DNA from: Arthrobacter sp. Y81
GTDB lineage: Bacteria; Actinomycetota; Actinomycetes; Actinomycetales; Micrococcaceae
Reading direction: 5' to 3'
Length of the DNA: 64,000 nt
Assembly: GCF_002929335.1 (NCBI RefSeq)
Contig: NZ_PJIL01000001.1
Location: 542,823-606,822, forward strand
The first letter of the stretch is position 1. The number at the start of each line of letters is the position of its first letter. This document shows, piece after piece, positions 40,217 to 50,529 of the stretch. The position numbers were made by a program, and so were the translations under genes. The notes under the pieces are model-generated. The model ran no database searches, was not told where the DNA came from, and was given only the letters and a program-made list of their open reading frames with translations.

Positions 40217-41992
40217 GTGACGGAGACACTCTTTGGCGGGCCAACGCTGCCACCGGCCTACCCCGAACGGGCAGCGTGGGGAACCGCGCAGAAGCTCCGT
40301 GCCTGGCAGCAGGAGGCGCTCGACCGGTACTTTGCGACCGGCCCCAGGGACTTCCTGGCCGTCGCAACACCCGGAGCAGGAAAGACCACCTTCGCCCTCC
40401 GTGTGGCCTCGATGCTGATCGAAGCCGGCACCGTGAACCGCGTGACCATCGTGGCGCCCACGGACCACCTGAAACGCCAGTGGGCTGATGCGGCGGCCCG
40501 GGTGGGAATCGCGATCGACCCCAACTTCAAGAACTCGGACGGGCAGCACGGCCGCGGCTTCATCGGTGTGGCGGTCACCTACGCCCAAGTGGCCAGCAAG
40601 CCCATGCTGCACCGGGCGAAGACTGAGGCTGCCCGGACCCTGGTGATCCTCGACGAGATCCACCACGGCGGCGAAGCCCTGTCCTGGGGTGACGGCCTCC
40701 GTGAAGCCTTTGATCCGGCAGCACGCCGCCTTTCGCTGACGGGAACGCCGTTCCGCTCGGACACTTCGCCCATTCCGTTCGTGGAGTACGCCGAGGACCG
40801 GGACGGCATCCGCCGCTCCAAGGCCGACTACACCTACGGCTACGGGAACGCCCTCCGTGACCATGTGGTCCGTCCCGTCATGTTCATGGCCTACTCCGGA
40901 CAGATGCGCTGGCGCACCAGCGGCGGCGAGGAGATGGCCGCTTCCCTGGGCGAGACGGCCGTGACCAAGGACATCATTTCGCAGGCCTGGCGCACCGCCC
41001 TCAACCCTGCAGGCGAATGGATCCCGGCCGTGCTGGCCGGGGCGGACAAGCGCCTGAGCGAGGTCCGCCGGACCGTGCCCGACGCCGGCGGCCTGGTGAT
41101 CGCCACCGACCACGACGACGCCCGCGCCTACGCCGGCCAGCTGAAGAAGATCACCGGTGAATCGCCCACCGTGATCCTTTCCGACGACGCCAAGGCATCC
41201 AGCAAGATCGAGGAATTCACCGCCAGCGAAAAGCGCTGGATGGTTGCCGTCCGCATGGTGTCCGAAGGTGTGGACGTGCCCCGGCTTTCGGTGGGCGTCT
41301 ACGCGACTTCCACGTCCACGCCGCTCTTCTTCGCCCAGGCCGTGGGCCGATTCGTGCGTGCCCGGAAGCGGGGCGAGACGGCCTCCGTGTTCCTGCCCTC
41401 CGTTCCGCAGCTGACCGCGCTGGCGAACTCGATGGAGGCCGAACGGGACCATGCCCTGGACCGGCCGGAGAAAGAGGACGGCGACGGCCTGTTCAATCCG
41501 GAGGACTCGCTGATGGAGGAGGCCAACCGGGAGGACAAAGCCTCCGACAGCCTCACCAAAGGCAAGTTCGAGGCCCTGGACTCGCAGGCACTGTTCGACC
41601 GGGTGCTGTTCGACGGCGGCGAGTTCGGCACCGGCGGCGACATCGGATCAGATGACGAACTGGACTTCCTCGGCATCCCGGGACTCCTGGACGCGGAGCA
41701 GGTGGGCACCCTGCTGCGCCAGCGCCAGCACGAACAGCAGAGCCGCAAGAAGCTCAGGTCCACGGAGCCGGTTGCCGCCCCTGCCGTGCCGGACCATCGG
41801 ATGCTGATGGACCTCCGCAACGAACTGGCAAAGAATGTGGCTGCCTGGTCCGCCCGGACCGGAACGCCGCACGGCGTGGTGCACACCAAGCTCCGCACCG
41901 TCTGCGGCGGCCCGCCGGTGGCGCAGGCCAACGAGGAACAGCTGCAGGCCAGGCTGCGGAAGCTTCAGGACTGGTTCATCGGCCGCAAGTAG
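40217..41992 (+). CDS. Superfamily II DEAD/DEAH-box helicase, actinobacterial
   Basis: 591 residues. Motif I TPGAGKTTFALR, Ia IVAPTDHLKRQW, II DEIHHGG (DEIH box), III SLTGTPFRSD, and the second RecA domain with VIATDHDDARAYA, MVSEGVDVPRLSVGVYAT (V) and QAVGRFVRAR (VI) are all present. The last 150 residues form an acidic, Gln/Arg-rich extension with LDFLGIPGLLDAEQVGTLLRQR. The layout resembles the XPB/UvrB-side SF2 DNA translocases rather than RNA helicases. GTG start with GAGGG upstream. Substrate unknown; neighbour DUF3039 may be a partner. Confidence 0.88.
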   Translation: MTETLFGGPTLPPAYPERAAWGTAQKLRAWQQEALDRYFATGPRDFLAVATPGAGKTTFALRVASMLIEAGTVNRVTIVAPTDHLKRQWADAAARVGIAIDPNFKNSDGQHGRGFIGVAVTYAQVASKPMLHRAKTEAARTLVILDEIHHGGEALSWGDGLREAFDPAARRLSLTGTPFRSDTSPIPFVEYAEDRDGIRRSKADYTYGYGNALRDHVVRPVMFMAYSGQMRWRTSGGEEMAASLGETAVTKDIISQAWRTALNPAGEWIPAVLAGADKRLSEVRRTVPDAGGLVIATDHDDARAYAGQLKKITGESPTVILSDDAKASSKIEEFTASEKRWMVAVRMVSEGVDVPRLSVGVYATSTSTPLFFAQAVGRFVRARKRGETASVFLPSVPQLTALANSMEAERDHALDRPEKEDGDGLFNPEDSLMEEANREDKASDSLTKGKFEALDSQALFDRVLFDGGEFGTGGDIGSDDELDFLGIPGLLDAEQVGTLLRQRQHEQQSRKKLRSTEPVAAPAVPDHRMLMDLRNELAKNVAAWSARTGTPHGVVHTKLRTVCGGPPVAQANEEQLQARLRKLQDWFIGRK

Positions 41993-42017
41993 GGCCGGCC
42001 ATCAACGAAAGGCCGGC

Positions 42018-42668
42018 TCAGGCCAGGTCTACGCCCCCCAGTTCCATTTCGGCGTAGGCGTCGTCGAGGTCGTCGGCGATCCCGGCCGTCAGGTCCCGGA
42101 TCACCGTCACGGAGTAGCCCGCCTGGACGGCATCCAGGGACGTGGCCATCACGCAGTAGTCGGTGGCGAGGCCCACGATCACCACGTCTTCCACGTCATG
42201 GCTCTGCAGCCAGTCGTCCAGGCCGATCGCATCCTCGTCGGCGAATGAACTGGCAGTGAACGCCACCGCGTCGTCCGGCAACGGCAGGGCGCCGGGCTTG
42301 CGGTCACCTGTCGGGACGGCGTCCTCGGGGGCAAGGATGCCCTCGAAACCGGAGTAGGCGGCCGTGAACTGGCCCTTCTGGAAATAAGCCTGGATGTATT
42401 CGGTGTCCAGGTCCGGATGCAGTTCCGCGCCCTTCGTGCCGGCGACGCAGTGCGGCGGCCAGGTGTCAATGAAGTCGGGTTTCTCCGCGAAGTGCAGGCC
42501 GGGTTCGATGTGCCAGTCCTGGGTCGCCACGATGTGGTCGAACTGGCCGTGATGGGCATCGACGTACTCGCTGATTGCCCCGGCGACCTCAGCACCGCCC
42601 TTGACTGCGAGGGAGCCTCCTTCGCAGAAATCGTTCTGGACGTCAACAATGATCAGGGCGCGGGACAT
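42018..42668 (-). CDS. pncA: Nicotinamidase
   Basis: Hydrolyses nicotinamide to nicotinate and ammonia for NAD salvage; homologues also activate pyrazinamide. 216 residues. The catalytic triad is D9 (VDVQNDF), K98 and C172 (GLATDYCV), with metal ligands D51 and H53 (TQDWH) and H84-type residues in the usual place. ATG 42668 overlaps the pncB stop (ATGA), so synthesis is coupled to the next enzyme of the same pathway. Confidence 0.95.
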   Translation of the reverse strand: MSRALIIVDVQNDFCEGGSLAVKGGAEVAGAISEYVDAHHGQFDHIVATQDWHIEPGLHFAEKPDFIDTWPPHCVAGTKGAELHPDLDTEYIQAYFQKGQFTAAYSGFEGILAPEDAVPTGDRKPGALPLPDDAVAFTASSFADEDAIGLDDWLQSHDVEDVVIVGLATDYCVMATSLDAVQAGYSVTVIRDLTAGIADDLDDAYAEMELGGVDLA

Positions 42669-43996
42669 CAGTTCTCCTCGTAGAGAGTAGGGATAGCCGG
42701 TTCGCCACGCTGCAGCCGGTTGACCACTGCGGGCAGTTCTGCCATGGAGTCCACGTGCCGCTGCCGGGCGCGGAACACGCCCTCCGTTCCGGTCCAGCCG
42801 GGGAGCAGCTCGCCGTTCTTGATGAATTGCTGCAGCAGCTGGCGGTCGTTGCCGTCGTCGTCGGGCCGGTGTCCCACCCCGACGATCTCCTGAGTGGCGA
42901 CGCCCCGCTCGTTGAGCCGTCGCAGCGCGTACTTCCGGCCGCCCTTGCTCGCCTTGTTCTTGGCGGCCTTGGCCACCGAAACGAATTCCCCGGCATCATC
43001 CGTGCGGCTGACGAGTTTGTAGACCATGCTCGCAGTCGGGGCACCGGAACCGGTAACCAGCGAGGTGCCAACGCCGTAGGAATCAACCGGTGCAGACTGC
43101 AGTGCTGCGATGGCGTATTCATCCAGGTCCGAGGTGACCACAATCTTGGTGTTCTCGTTGCCAAGGTCGTCCAGCAACTGCCGGACCCACTGGGCCTGCG
43201 CCACGAGGTCCCCGGAGTCCAGCCGGACTGCCCCCAGCTCGGGGCCCGCAAGGTCTACGGCCGTGCGGACGGCCGTTTCGACGTCGTACGTGTCCACCAG
43301 CAGCGAGGTTCCGCTGCCGAGCGAGGCGATCTGCGCCTCGAACGCTTCCCGTTCGGTGTCGTGGAGGAGCGTGAAGGAGTGGGCGGCGGTGCCCACGGTC
43401 TTGATGCCGTAGCGCCGCCCGGCTTCCAGGTTGGACGTGCTGTCGAAGCCGGCGATGACGGCTGCGCGGGCGGCCGCGGCCGCGGATTCCTCCTGGGTCC
43501 GGCGGGAGCCCATTTCGATGCAGGGCCGGGTGCCTGCCGCAGTGATCATCCGGGACGCTGCGGAGGCGATGGCGCTGTCGTGGTTGAGCACCGAGAGAAT
43601 GTACGTCTCCAGGATGCAGGCCTCAGCGAACGTGGATTCCACAATCAGGATGGGGGAGTGGGGGAAATATGCTTCGCCCTCCGCATAACCCCAGATGTCG
43701 CCGGTGAAACGGAACCCGGCCAGGTAGTCCAGGGTTTCGGCGTTGACCACTCCGGTGCTCCGGAGGAAATCCAGCTCCGGGCCGCCGAAGCGGAAGTCCG
43801 CGATGCCCTCGAGCAACCTGCCCGTTCCGGCCACGATCCCGTAGCGGCGGCCGTCCGGAAGCCGGCGGGCGAACGCCTCAAACACCGACTTCCGGTGTGC
43901 GGCGCCGGAATGCAGGGCCGCCTGGAGCATGGTCAGCTCGTAGTGGTCGGTGTACAAAGACGTGCGGGGATGGTCCCAGCCAGCAGAGGTACTCAC
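42668..43996 (-). CDS. pncB: Nicotinate phosphoribosyltransferase
   Basis: Forms nicotinate mononucleotide from nicotinate and PRPP, the step after PncA. 442 residues. Motifs seen: TDHYELTMLQAAL at the start, FPHSPILIVESTF, EMGSRRTQEESA, GTAAHSFTLLHD (with the phosphorylatable His of the family), LVDTYDVE, RLDSGDL and TSDLDEYAI. GTG start at 43996. It is transcribed divergently from clpS across a 37-base gap, so the two promoters must overlap neighbouring coding ends. Confidence 0.95.
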   Translation of the reverse strand: MSTSAGWDHPRTSLYTDHYELTMLQAALHSGAAHRKSVFEAFARRLPDGRRYGIVAGTGRLLEGIADFRFGGPELDFLRSTGVVNAETLDYLAGFRFTGDIWGYAEGEAYFPHSPILIVESTFAEACILETYILSVLNHDSAIASAASRMITAAGTRPCIEMGSRRTQEESAAAAARAAVIAGFDSTSNLEAGRRYGIKTVGTAAHSFTLLHDTEREAFEAQIASLGSGTSLLVDTYDVETAVRTAVDLAGPELGAVRLDSGDLVAQAQWVRQLLDDLGNENTKIVVTSDLDEYAIAALQSAPVDSYGVGTSLVTGSGAPTASMVYKLVSRTDDAGEFVSVAKAAKNKASKGGRKYALRRLNERGVATQEIVGVGHRPDDDGNDRQLLQQFIKNGELLPGWTGTEGVFRARQRHVDSMAELPAVVNRLQRGEPAIPTLYEEN

Positions 43997-44033
43997 GAAT
44001 TCACTCTAGTGCGCATCGCCCTAGAATGGACAG

Positions 44034-44402
44034 ATGACCCTAAGCGTTGCGCTCGGCCCTGACACCCAGGAGAGCACCCAGACCGGAACAGTGACGTCCA
44101 CCGACGCCCTGACGGCCCCGGACATTCCCTGGAACCTGGTGATCTGGAATGATCCCGTCAATTTGATGAGCTACGTAAGCTACGTTTTCCAGAGCTACTT
44201 CGGCTATTCGGAGCCCAAGGCCAACAAGCTCATGATGGAGGTCCACAAGAAGGGACGCTCCATCGTGGCGCACGGCAGCAAGGAACAGGTGGAGCAGCAC
44301 GCCGTCGCCATGCATGGCTTCGGCCTGTGGGCAACGGTGGAGAAAGCCGCCGGGGGCGGCAAAGACGGCGGATCCGGCAAGGGTAAAGGCAAACGTGGCT
44401 AA
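44034..44402 (+). CDS. clpS: ATP-dependent Clp protease adaptor ClpS
   Basis: Delivers N-degron substrates to ClpAP/ClpCP. 122 residues. The ClpS core is intact: PWNLVIWNDPVNLMSYVSYVF with the substrate-binding Asn-Asp, then LMMEVHKKGRSIVAHGSKEQVEQHAVAMHGFGLWATVE. N-terminal Thr/Ser-rich and C-terminal Gly/Lys-rich tails flank it. ATG 44034. The DUF2017 gene begins inside its 3' end. Confidence 0.95.
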   Translation: MTLSVALGPDTQESTQTGTVTSTDALTAPDIPWNLVIWNDPVNLMSYVSYVFQSYFGYSEPKANKLMMEVHKKGRSIVAHGSKEQVEQHAVAMHGFGLWATVEKAAGGGKDGGSGKGKGKRG

Positions 44403-44961
44403 GGCATTCAAATACGGACTCAAAGGCATTACCGGGTACCTGGAACCCGCGGAACGGGAACTGCTGCGCAGCCTGATTGACGACGTCATCTCCATGCTCG
44501 AGCCGGCGGAAAGTGCCAGCGAAGATCCGCTGACCGCCCTGATCGGGCTGGACATGAATGTCCAGGAACCGTCGGACCGCGCGCTGCGGCGGCTCCTGCC
44601 CAACGTCACGAAGAACGACGACGCCGCCTCCCTGGAGTTCCGCCAGCTCACCGAACGCTCACTGCGGGAAAATAAGATCGGCGCCCTGCGGGCGGCGGCG
44701 CTGGGGCTGGACACCAATGACGTTGTTCTTTCACCCGCCGATGCCAGGCTCTGGTCCCAGGCGCTGAACGACGTCCGGCTTGTCCTGGCCGAACGGCTGG
44801 ACATCCGGGACGATGCCGACGCCGACCACGTCCACACCATGCAGGACTGGTCCCAGGCCGAAGACGTGGAAAGCTACCTGGCGCTGGTGTACAACTTCAC
44901 CACGTGGCTGCAGGAATCGCTGGTGCAGGCCATGCTCCAGTCCATGGAATCGCGCGGCTGA
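44395..44961 (+). CDS. DUF2017 domain protein
   Basis: 188-residue helical protein of the actinobacterial DUF2017 family, nearly always encoded behind clpS. Marks are KAFKYGLKGITGYLEPAERELLRSLIDDV at the start and MQDWSQAEDVESYLALVYNFTTWLQESL near the end. Function unknown; a link to regulated proteolysis or the ClpS pathway is inferred from conserved neighbourhood. GTG 44395 overlaps the clpS stop by 8 bases, with AAAGG upstream. Confidence 0.85.
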   Translation: MAKAFKYGLKGITGYLEPAERELLRSLIDDVISMLEPAESASEDPLTALIGLDMNVQEPSDRALRRLLPNVTKNDDAASLEFRQLTERSLRENKIGALRAAALGLDTNDVVLSPADARLWSQALNDVRLVLAERLDIRDDADADHVHTMQDWSQAEDVESYLALVYNFTTWLQESLVQAMLQSMESRG

Positions 44962-45073
44962 CCGTAAACGTGCGCCGCCGGCGGTCCGTCACGCAAGTGT
45001 GACCCATCCGACATGAGTCGGACGACACAATGTGATGGCCGCACCAACAGGGAAGCCCTATCCTCGAATAATC

Positions 45074-46090
45074 ATGACAACAGCCTCGAGCACGGATCCG
45101 GCAGCGGGAGCTGCGGCGGATTCCCCAGCGATCAGCACGGACAACAGCCCCATGGGCTCGCGGCCTATCGGCATCTTCGACTCAGGAGTCGGAGGGCTGA
45201 CTGTGGCGCGGTCCATCATCGACCAGCTGCCCAACGAGTCGATCCTCTATGTGGGCGACACCGCCAACGGCCCGTACGGACCGCTGCCCATCGCCGAGGT
45301 CCGGGCCAACGCCCTGGGCGTGATGGATGAGCTGGTCGATTCCGGCGTCAAGCTGCTGACCATCGCGTGCAACTCCGCCTCCGCTGCCGTGCTGCGGGAT
45401 GCCCGTGAACGGTACACGGCGCGTTACGGGATCCCGGTCATCGAAGTGATCCAGCCGGCTGTGCGCCGGGCCGTGGCCGCCACCCGGAGCGGGCGCGTGG
45501 GCGTCATCGGGACGTCCGCGACCGTGGGCTCCCGCGCCTACGAGGACACCTTCGCCGCCGCCCCGGACCTGCACATCACGTCCGTGGCCTGCCCGGCGTT
45601 CGTCAGCTACGTGGAAGCCGGCGTTACCACCGGCCCGGAACTGCTGGCCGTCGCCCGGGAGTACCTTGAACCGCTCCGCGCGGCCGGCGTGGATACCGTC
45701 GTCCTCGGCTGCACGCATTACCCGCTGCTCACCGGAGTGATCTCGTACGTCATGGGCGAGGACGTCACGCTGGTCTCCAGCGCGGAGGAAACAGCCAAGG
45801 ACGTTTACCGGGCACTCGTCTCGCACGATCTGCAACGGACACTCGAGGCGCCGCCGCAGCACCACTTCATCGCCACCGGGGAAGCAGGCCAGTTCGAAAC
45901 CCTGGCCAGGCGCTTCCTGGGCCCGGAAGTGCTCAGTGTGCGGCACGTGGACCATGTCGCCGCACAGTACCCCACAGGCAGCCTGGCAAAAATAACGCCG
46001 GAGATGATCGCAGCCGCCCAGGCCGGCGCCGCCCGGCCACGGCTCTCCAACTTCGTCAGCGGATCCGCAGCCGGAGGTTCCCGCCTGTGA
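45074..46090 (+). CDS. murI: Glutamate racemase
   Basis: Produces D-glutamate for peptidoglycan. 338 residues: an extra 28-residue Ala/Ser/Thr-rich N-terminus, then the core. [15 protein letters not shown], the first catalytic Cys C99 in TIACNSASA, and the second C213 in [10 protein letters not shown] are present. ATG 45074 is used; ATG 45152, which starts at the core, is a realistic alternative. A small stem (TCCGAC/GTCGGA, 45007-45022) lies in the gap upstream. The last bases overlap the GTG of the MBL-fold gene. Confidence 0.93.
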   Translation: MTTASSTDPAAGAAADSPAISTDNSPMGSRPIGIFDSGVGGLTVARSIIDQLPNESILYVGDTANGPYGPLPIAEVRANALGVMDELVDSGVKLLTIACNSASAAVLRDARERYTARYGIPVIEVIQPAVRRAVAATRSGRVGVIGTSATVGSRAYEDTFAAAPDLHITSVACPAFVSYVEAGVTTGPELLAVAREYLEPLRAAGVDTVVLGCTHYPLLTGVISYVMGEDVTLVSSAEETAKDVYRALVSHDLQRTLEAPPQHHFIATGEAGQFETLARRFLGPEVLSVRHVDHVAAQYPTGSLAKITPEMIAAAQAGAARPRLSNFVSGSAAGGSRL

Positions 46091-46884
46091 AGCTGACCAT
46101 TGTTGGCTGCACCGGGTCCTTCCCGGGACCCGGCTCCCCGGCGTCGTGCTACCTGCTGACCGCCCACGACGGCGAGCGGACCTGGAAGATCGTGATGGAC
46201 CTCGGCAGCGGGGCCCTCGGCGCCATCCAGCGGTACACGGACCTGGAGGACATCGACGCGATCTTCCTCACGCACCTCCACCCGGACCACTGCATGGACC
46301 TGTGCGGCCTCCATGTGGCTGTGCGGTGGAAGCCGGGCGGCTGGGGGCGTGACCGGATTCCGGTCTGGGGCCCTGCCGCCACGGCGGACCGGATGGCCAC
46401 GGCGTACGGGCTGGAGCTTGACCCCGGCATGCACGAGGAATTCGACTTCACCAACTGGACTGAACGGCAGTCCGTCACAGTCGGTCCGTACACCGTCACG
46501 CCGTTCGCAGTGAACCACCCCGTGGAGGAGGCCTACGCCCTTCGGGTGGAGGTCACCGAACCGTCCGCCAACGGCGTTCCGGTCACCCGGGTGCTTACCT
46601 ATTCGGGGGACACGGACTCCTGCGCCGGGCTGGAAGAGGCCGCGAAGGACGCGGATCTTTTCCTGTGCGAGGCCGCCTTCGAGGAAGGCCGGGACGACGA
46701 CATCAAGGACGTGCATCTGACCGGCAAGCGCGCCGGTGAGGCCGCTGCCGCCGCCGGGGCGCGCCGGCTGCTCCTCACGCATATTCCGGTGTGGACGTCG
46801 CAGACCAAAGTGATGGCCGAGGCCAAGCCGGTGTTCAACGGCGACGTCGCGGTTGCCGTGGCCGGAGTCCACTACACGGTCTAA
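46087..46884 (+). CDS. Metallo-beta-lactamase-fold hydrolase, RNase Z-like
   Basis: 265 residues. The metal motif is [15 protein letters not shown] (HxHxDH, with Cys after it). Later metal ligands are VNHPVEEA (His), YSGDTDSC (Asp) and LTHIPVWT (His). Layout is close to RNase Z and related phosphodiesterases, but the characteristic RNase Z exosite is not visible, so the substrate is open. GTG start overlaps the murI stop (GTGA). Located between murI and rph, a common actinobacterial order that points to RNA metabolism. Confidence 0.88.
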   Translation: MKLTIVGCTGSFPGPGSPASCYLLTAHDGERTWKIVMDLGSGALGAIQRYTDLEDIDAIFLTHLHPDHCMDLCGLHVAVRWKPGGWGRDRIPVWGPAATADRMATAYGLELDPGMHEEFDFTNWTERQSVTVGPYTVTPFAVNHPVEEAYALRVEVTEPSANGVPVTRVLTYSGDTDSCAGLEEAAKDADLFLCEAAFEEGRDDDIKDVHLTGKRAGEAAAAAGARRLLLTHIPVWTSQTKVMAEAKPVFNGDVAVAVAGVHYTV

Positions 46885-46969
46885 AGCTTCCGGCCGGTTG
46901 GAGTGTGTCGGTTGCCAGTGCGTTTTTACCGGTGTCCGGCGGGACCGCGCGGGTCGATAAGCTAAAGGC

Positions 46970-47724
<755 letters not shown>

Positions 47725-47728
<4 letters not shown>

Positions 47729-48399
47729 CCCACGCGGCTGGCCCGGCTCCCGTGCTGGTCCTCGCCACGCACAACAAAGGAAAGCTCAGCGAGCTCCGGG
47801 AGCTGCTGCGCGGGCAGGTTCCAGGGCTCGACGTCGACACACAGGTTGTGGACGCCGGCGCCGTCGGCGCGCCGGACGTCGCCGAGACGGGCGTGACGTT
47901 TGCCGAGAACTCCCTGCTGAAGGCCCGCGCAGTCGCCGAGGCAACCGGCCTGGTGGCCATAGCCGACGACTCAGGACTTGCAGTGGACGTCCTGGGCGGC
48001 GCACCGGGAATCTTTTCGGCGCGGTGGAGCGGCCGGCACGGAGACGACGCCGCCAACCTGAGGCTCCTCCTCGCCCAGCTCGCGGAGGTTCCGGATGAAT
48101 ACCGCGGGGCCGCCTTCGTCTGCGCGGCGGCTGTCGCCGTGCCGGGCCAGGCAGCGGATGGCGGCGGGCGCGAGGTGGTGGAGTACGGCCAGCTTGAGGG
48201 CTCGCTGCTGCGCGAACCGCGGGGGGAAGGCGGCTTTGGCTATGATCCGGTGCTGCAGCCGAGCGGCCTTGACCGCAGCTGCGCCGAACTGAGCCCGGAG
48301 GAAAAGAACGCCATCAGCCACCGCGGCCAGGCATTCAGGGCGTTGCTCCCGGCCATCGTCGAGGCACTGGCGGAGCATCGCCGGCGGGAGCAGGCCTAG
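47725..48399 (+). CDS. rdgB: XTP/dITP pyrophosphatase (HAM1 family)
   Basis: Removes non-canonical purine triphosphates (XTP, ITP, dITP) from the nucleotide pool. 224 residues. [17 protein letters not shown] at the start, [42 protein letters not shown] and [11 protein letters not shown] with SHRGQAF near the end are the family signatures. GTG 47725 overlaps the rph stop; rph-rdgB is a widespread pair. A strong terminator follows. Confidence 0.95.
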
Positions 48400-48427
48400 C
48401 CTCAGGAACCAACGACGCTTCGGGAAC

Positions 48428-48468
48428 AACGACGAAGGCGCCCCACACTGTGGGGCGCCTTCGTCGTT
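48428..48468. terminator. Bidirectional terminator between rdgB and the DedA gene
   Basis: Perfect 18-bp stem (48428-48445 / 48451-48468), 5-base loop CACTG in which the outer C and G can also pair. A-rich and T-rich ends serve both directions. It lies between convergent genes. Confidence 0.85.
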
Positions 48469-48500
48469 ATCCGTGTTGCCTGGCTTTCCGCAAGCCGGAC

Positions 48501-49271
48501 CTACATGTTCGTCTTGCGATCTTCTTCCGGAGCGTGCTCCTCGATGTACTCGTCCACGGCGTCCGTGCCGAAGTGGGCGGCCTGGCGCTTGGCGGACAGC
48601 CCCCGCAGGATCTCGATGCCGATGGGGATCACGGAGACCAGCACAATGACGATGAAGATGATGTCCAGGTTGTCGCGCACCCACGGCACCCGGTCGCCCA
48701 GCAGGTAACCGAGGAGCGTGACTCCGCCGCCCCACAGAACGGCGCCGATGACGTTAAAGAGGAAGAACTTCCGCTTGCTCATCTGCGCGACGCCCACGAT
48801 CACCGGAACGAAGGTGCGGATGATGGGGACGAAACGCGCGAGGATCAGCGCCTTGCCGCCGTGCTTTTCAAAGAAGGCGTGCGCGCTTTCCACGTTCTCG
48901 CGCTTGAACAGCTTCGAATCCGGCTTGTTGAAGATCGCCGGGCCGGCCTTGGAACCGATGAGGTAACCGGTCTGGTTTCCCACGATGGCCGAGACGATAA
49001 TGAGCGCGGCAAAGAGCCAGATGTTGAACTTGATGGTGTCCGTGGCCACCAGGAGGCCTGCCGTGAAAAGCATGGAGTCGCCAGGCAGGAAGAATCCGAT
49101 CAGCAGACCCGTCTCCGCGAAGATGATGCCGCAGACCAGCAGCACAACCCAGGGGGCAAGTGACGGGTCGGCCAGGAAAATCTGGGGGTTGAGCCAGTCA
49201 GGGAGGAACGAGGCCAGGTGCGGCTGCACGGGTCCCGCACCCCCGAGGGTGGACACGGCAAAGTCACTCAT
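48501..49271 (-). CDS. DedA family membrane protein
   Basis: 256 residues with about five helices and the SNARE-associated/DedA core: FAETGLLIGFFLPGDSMLFTAG, the amphipathic VESAHAFFEKHGGKALILARFVPIIRTFVPVIVG (Gly and Arg conserved) and VIGAVLWGGGVTLLGYLLG. Recent work assigns DedA proteins to undecaprenyl-phosphate or phospholipid translocation; which applies is not shown here. ATG 49271 is used; GTG 49286 would add five residues. The C-terminus is Glu/Asp-rich. Confidence 0.9.
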   Translation of the reverse strand: MSDFAVSTLGGAGPVQPHLASFLPDWLNPQIFLADPSLAPWVVLLVCGIIFAETGLLIGFFLPGDSMLFTAGLLVATDTIKFNIWLFAALIIVSAIVGNQTGYLIGSKAGPAIFNKPDSKLFKRENVESAHAFFEKHGGKALILARFVPIIRTFVPVIVGVAQMSKRKFFLFNVIGAVLWGGGVTLLGYLLGDRVPWVRDNLDIIFIVIVLVSVIPIGIEILRGLSAKRQAAHFGTDAVDEYIEEHAPEEDRKTNM

Positions 49272-49410
49272 CGCATGTAGGTTCACCCCTCAAGGTTACT
49301 GGACCTCCGGCGCCGGACTTTGCCCGGCGGACCGCGGCGTGACCATCGACACACACGACAGGCGGGGCAACGGTACCGGGGCCCGGGCGGGCCGACGCTA
49401 AAGTGGAGCC

Positions 49411-50427
49411 GTGGGTTTGGACTTTACGGCGATCGACTTCGAGACAGCCAACGGCTTCCGCGGTTCGCCGTGTGCCGTTGGCCTCAGCAAGGTCCGTGGC
49501 GGGGTGGTGGTGGAGGAAGCCTCCTGGCTGATGCGGCCACCCGAAAACCATGACCGCTTCGACTACCACAATGTGCGGATCCACGGCATACGGCCCGAGG
49601 ACGTTGCCGGCCTGCCGCGCTTCGGCGAGCTCTTCCCCGAAATCGGCGCATTCATCGGGGGAGACGTGCTGGCGGCGCACAACGCCGCATTCGACCTGGG
49701 CGTGATCCGCTCCGCGCTGGAAGTGTCCGGGCTGCCGGGCCCTGCCTACGACTACGCCTGTACGGTGATGCTCTCACGCCGGTGCTATTCGCTCGTCTCC
49801 AACTCGCTGCCCTACGCAGCCGAGGAAGCCGGCGTCCCGCTGGTCAACCATCACGACGCGGCAGAGGACGCCAGGGCGTGCGCGGGCATCCTGATCGACA
49901 TTGCGCGGCGGAACGGCGCCGGCAGCATCGCCGAACTCTTCATGTCACTTGGACTTGCGCTCCCGCATCAGCAGGCGTTCGATCCGGCCCGCGACGGCCT
50001 TTCGAAGGCAACGCTCACCGCCCTGGGGGCGGCCGGCGGCAATGGAGCCGCGCCGGTGCGGGCGTTCAAACCGGGCTGGCCCGAAGAAGGGGCCAACCCT
50101 GTGCCGAACACCGACGCCGAGCCCGGTCATCCGCTGTTCGGGCAGACGGTGGTGTTCACGGGCGAACTCGCCATGCCCCGGCCCGACGCCAAGGTCCTGT
50201 CGGCGGAGTTTGGCGCGCAACCCGAAAGCAGGGTGACCGGCCGGACCACGGTGCTGGTGGTCGGCGACGGCTTTGTGGCGTCCGACCTTCGCTCCGGCCG
50301 CCTGACGGGCAAAGCCAGGCGCGTCCTGGAGCTCCACGAGCGTGGCCAGCGCATCGAGGTGCTGTCCGAAGGCGAATTCCTGCAGATGGTGGGCGGCCAG
50401 GTTCCTGCAACCGCAGCGCTGCTCTAG
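49411..50427 (+). CDS. DnaQ-like 3'-5' exonuclease fused to a BRCT domain
   Basis: 338 residues. A DEDDh exonuclease domain (1-175) has DFETAN (Exo I), HNAAFDLGV (Exo II) and HDAAEDARA (Exo III), so all metal ligands are present. A Pro/Ala linker (about 190-240) leads to a BRCT domain (about 245-330) with FGQTVVFTGEL, VSAEFGAQPESRVTGRTTVLVVGD and KARRVLELHERGQRIEVLSE, as in DNA ligase. A repair or proofreading nuclease separate from DnaE is inferred. GTG 49411; no Shine-Dalgarno obvious. Confidence 0.9.
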   Translation: MGLDFTAIDFETANGFRGSPCAVGLSKVRGGVVVEEASWLMRPPENHDRFDYHNVRIHGIRPEDVAGLPRFGELFPEIGAFIGGDVLAAHNAAFDLGVIRSALEVSGLPGPAYDYACTVMLSRRCYSLVSNSLPYAAEEAGVPLVNHHDAAEDARACAGILIDIARRNGAGSIAELFMSLGLALPHQQAFDPARDGLSKATLTALGAAGGNGAAPVRAFKPGWPEEGANPVPNTDAEPGHPLFGQTVVFTGELAMPRPDAKVLSAEFGAQPESRVTGRTTVLVVGDGFVASDLRSGRLTGKARRVLELHERGQRIEVLSEGEFLQMVGGQVPATAALL

Positions 50428-50529
50428 CCGGGGCGTTGGCTCCGGGTGCCGGCTTCCGGACGAAGCTGCAGCGGGTCATACGGCGCAACAATGCTTCCGG
50501 TGCCGGAGGGCGCCTCCTAGCCTTGCACC

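Noticed and set aside
42755..44062. 435-residue plus-strand frame opposite pncB
   Set aside because: pncB carries all family motifs on the other strand; this frame is Gly/Arg/Val shadow coding.
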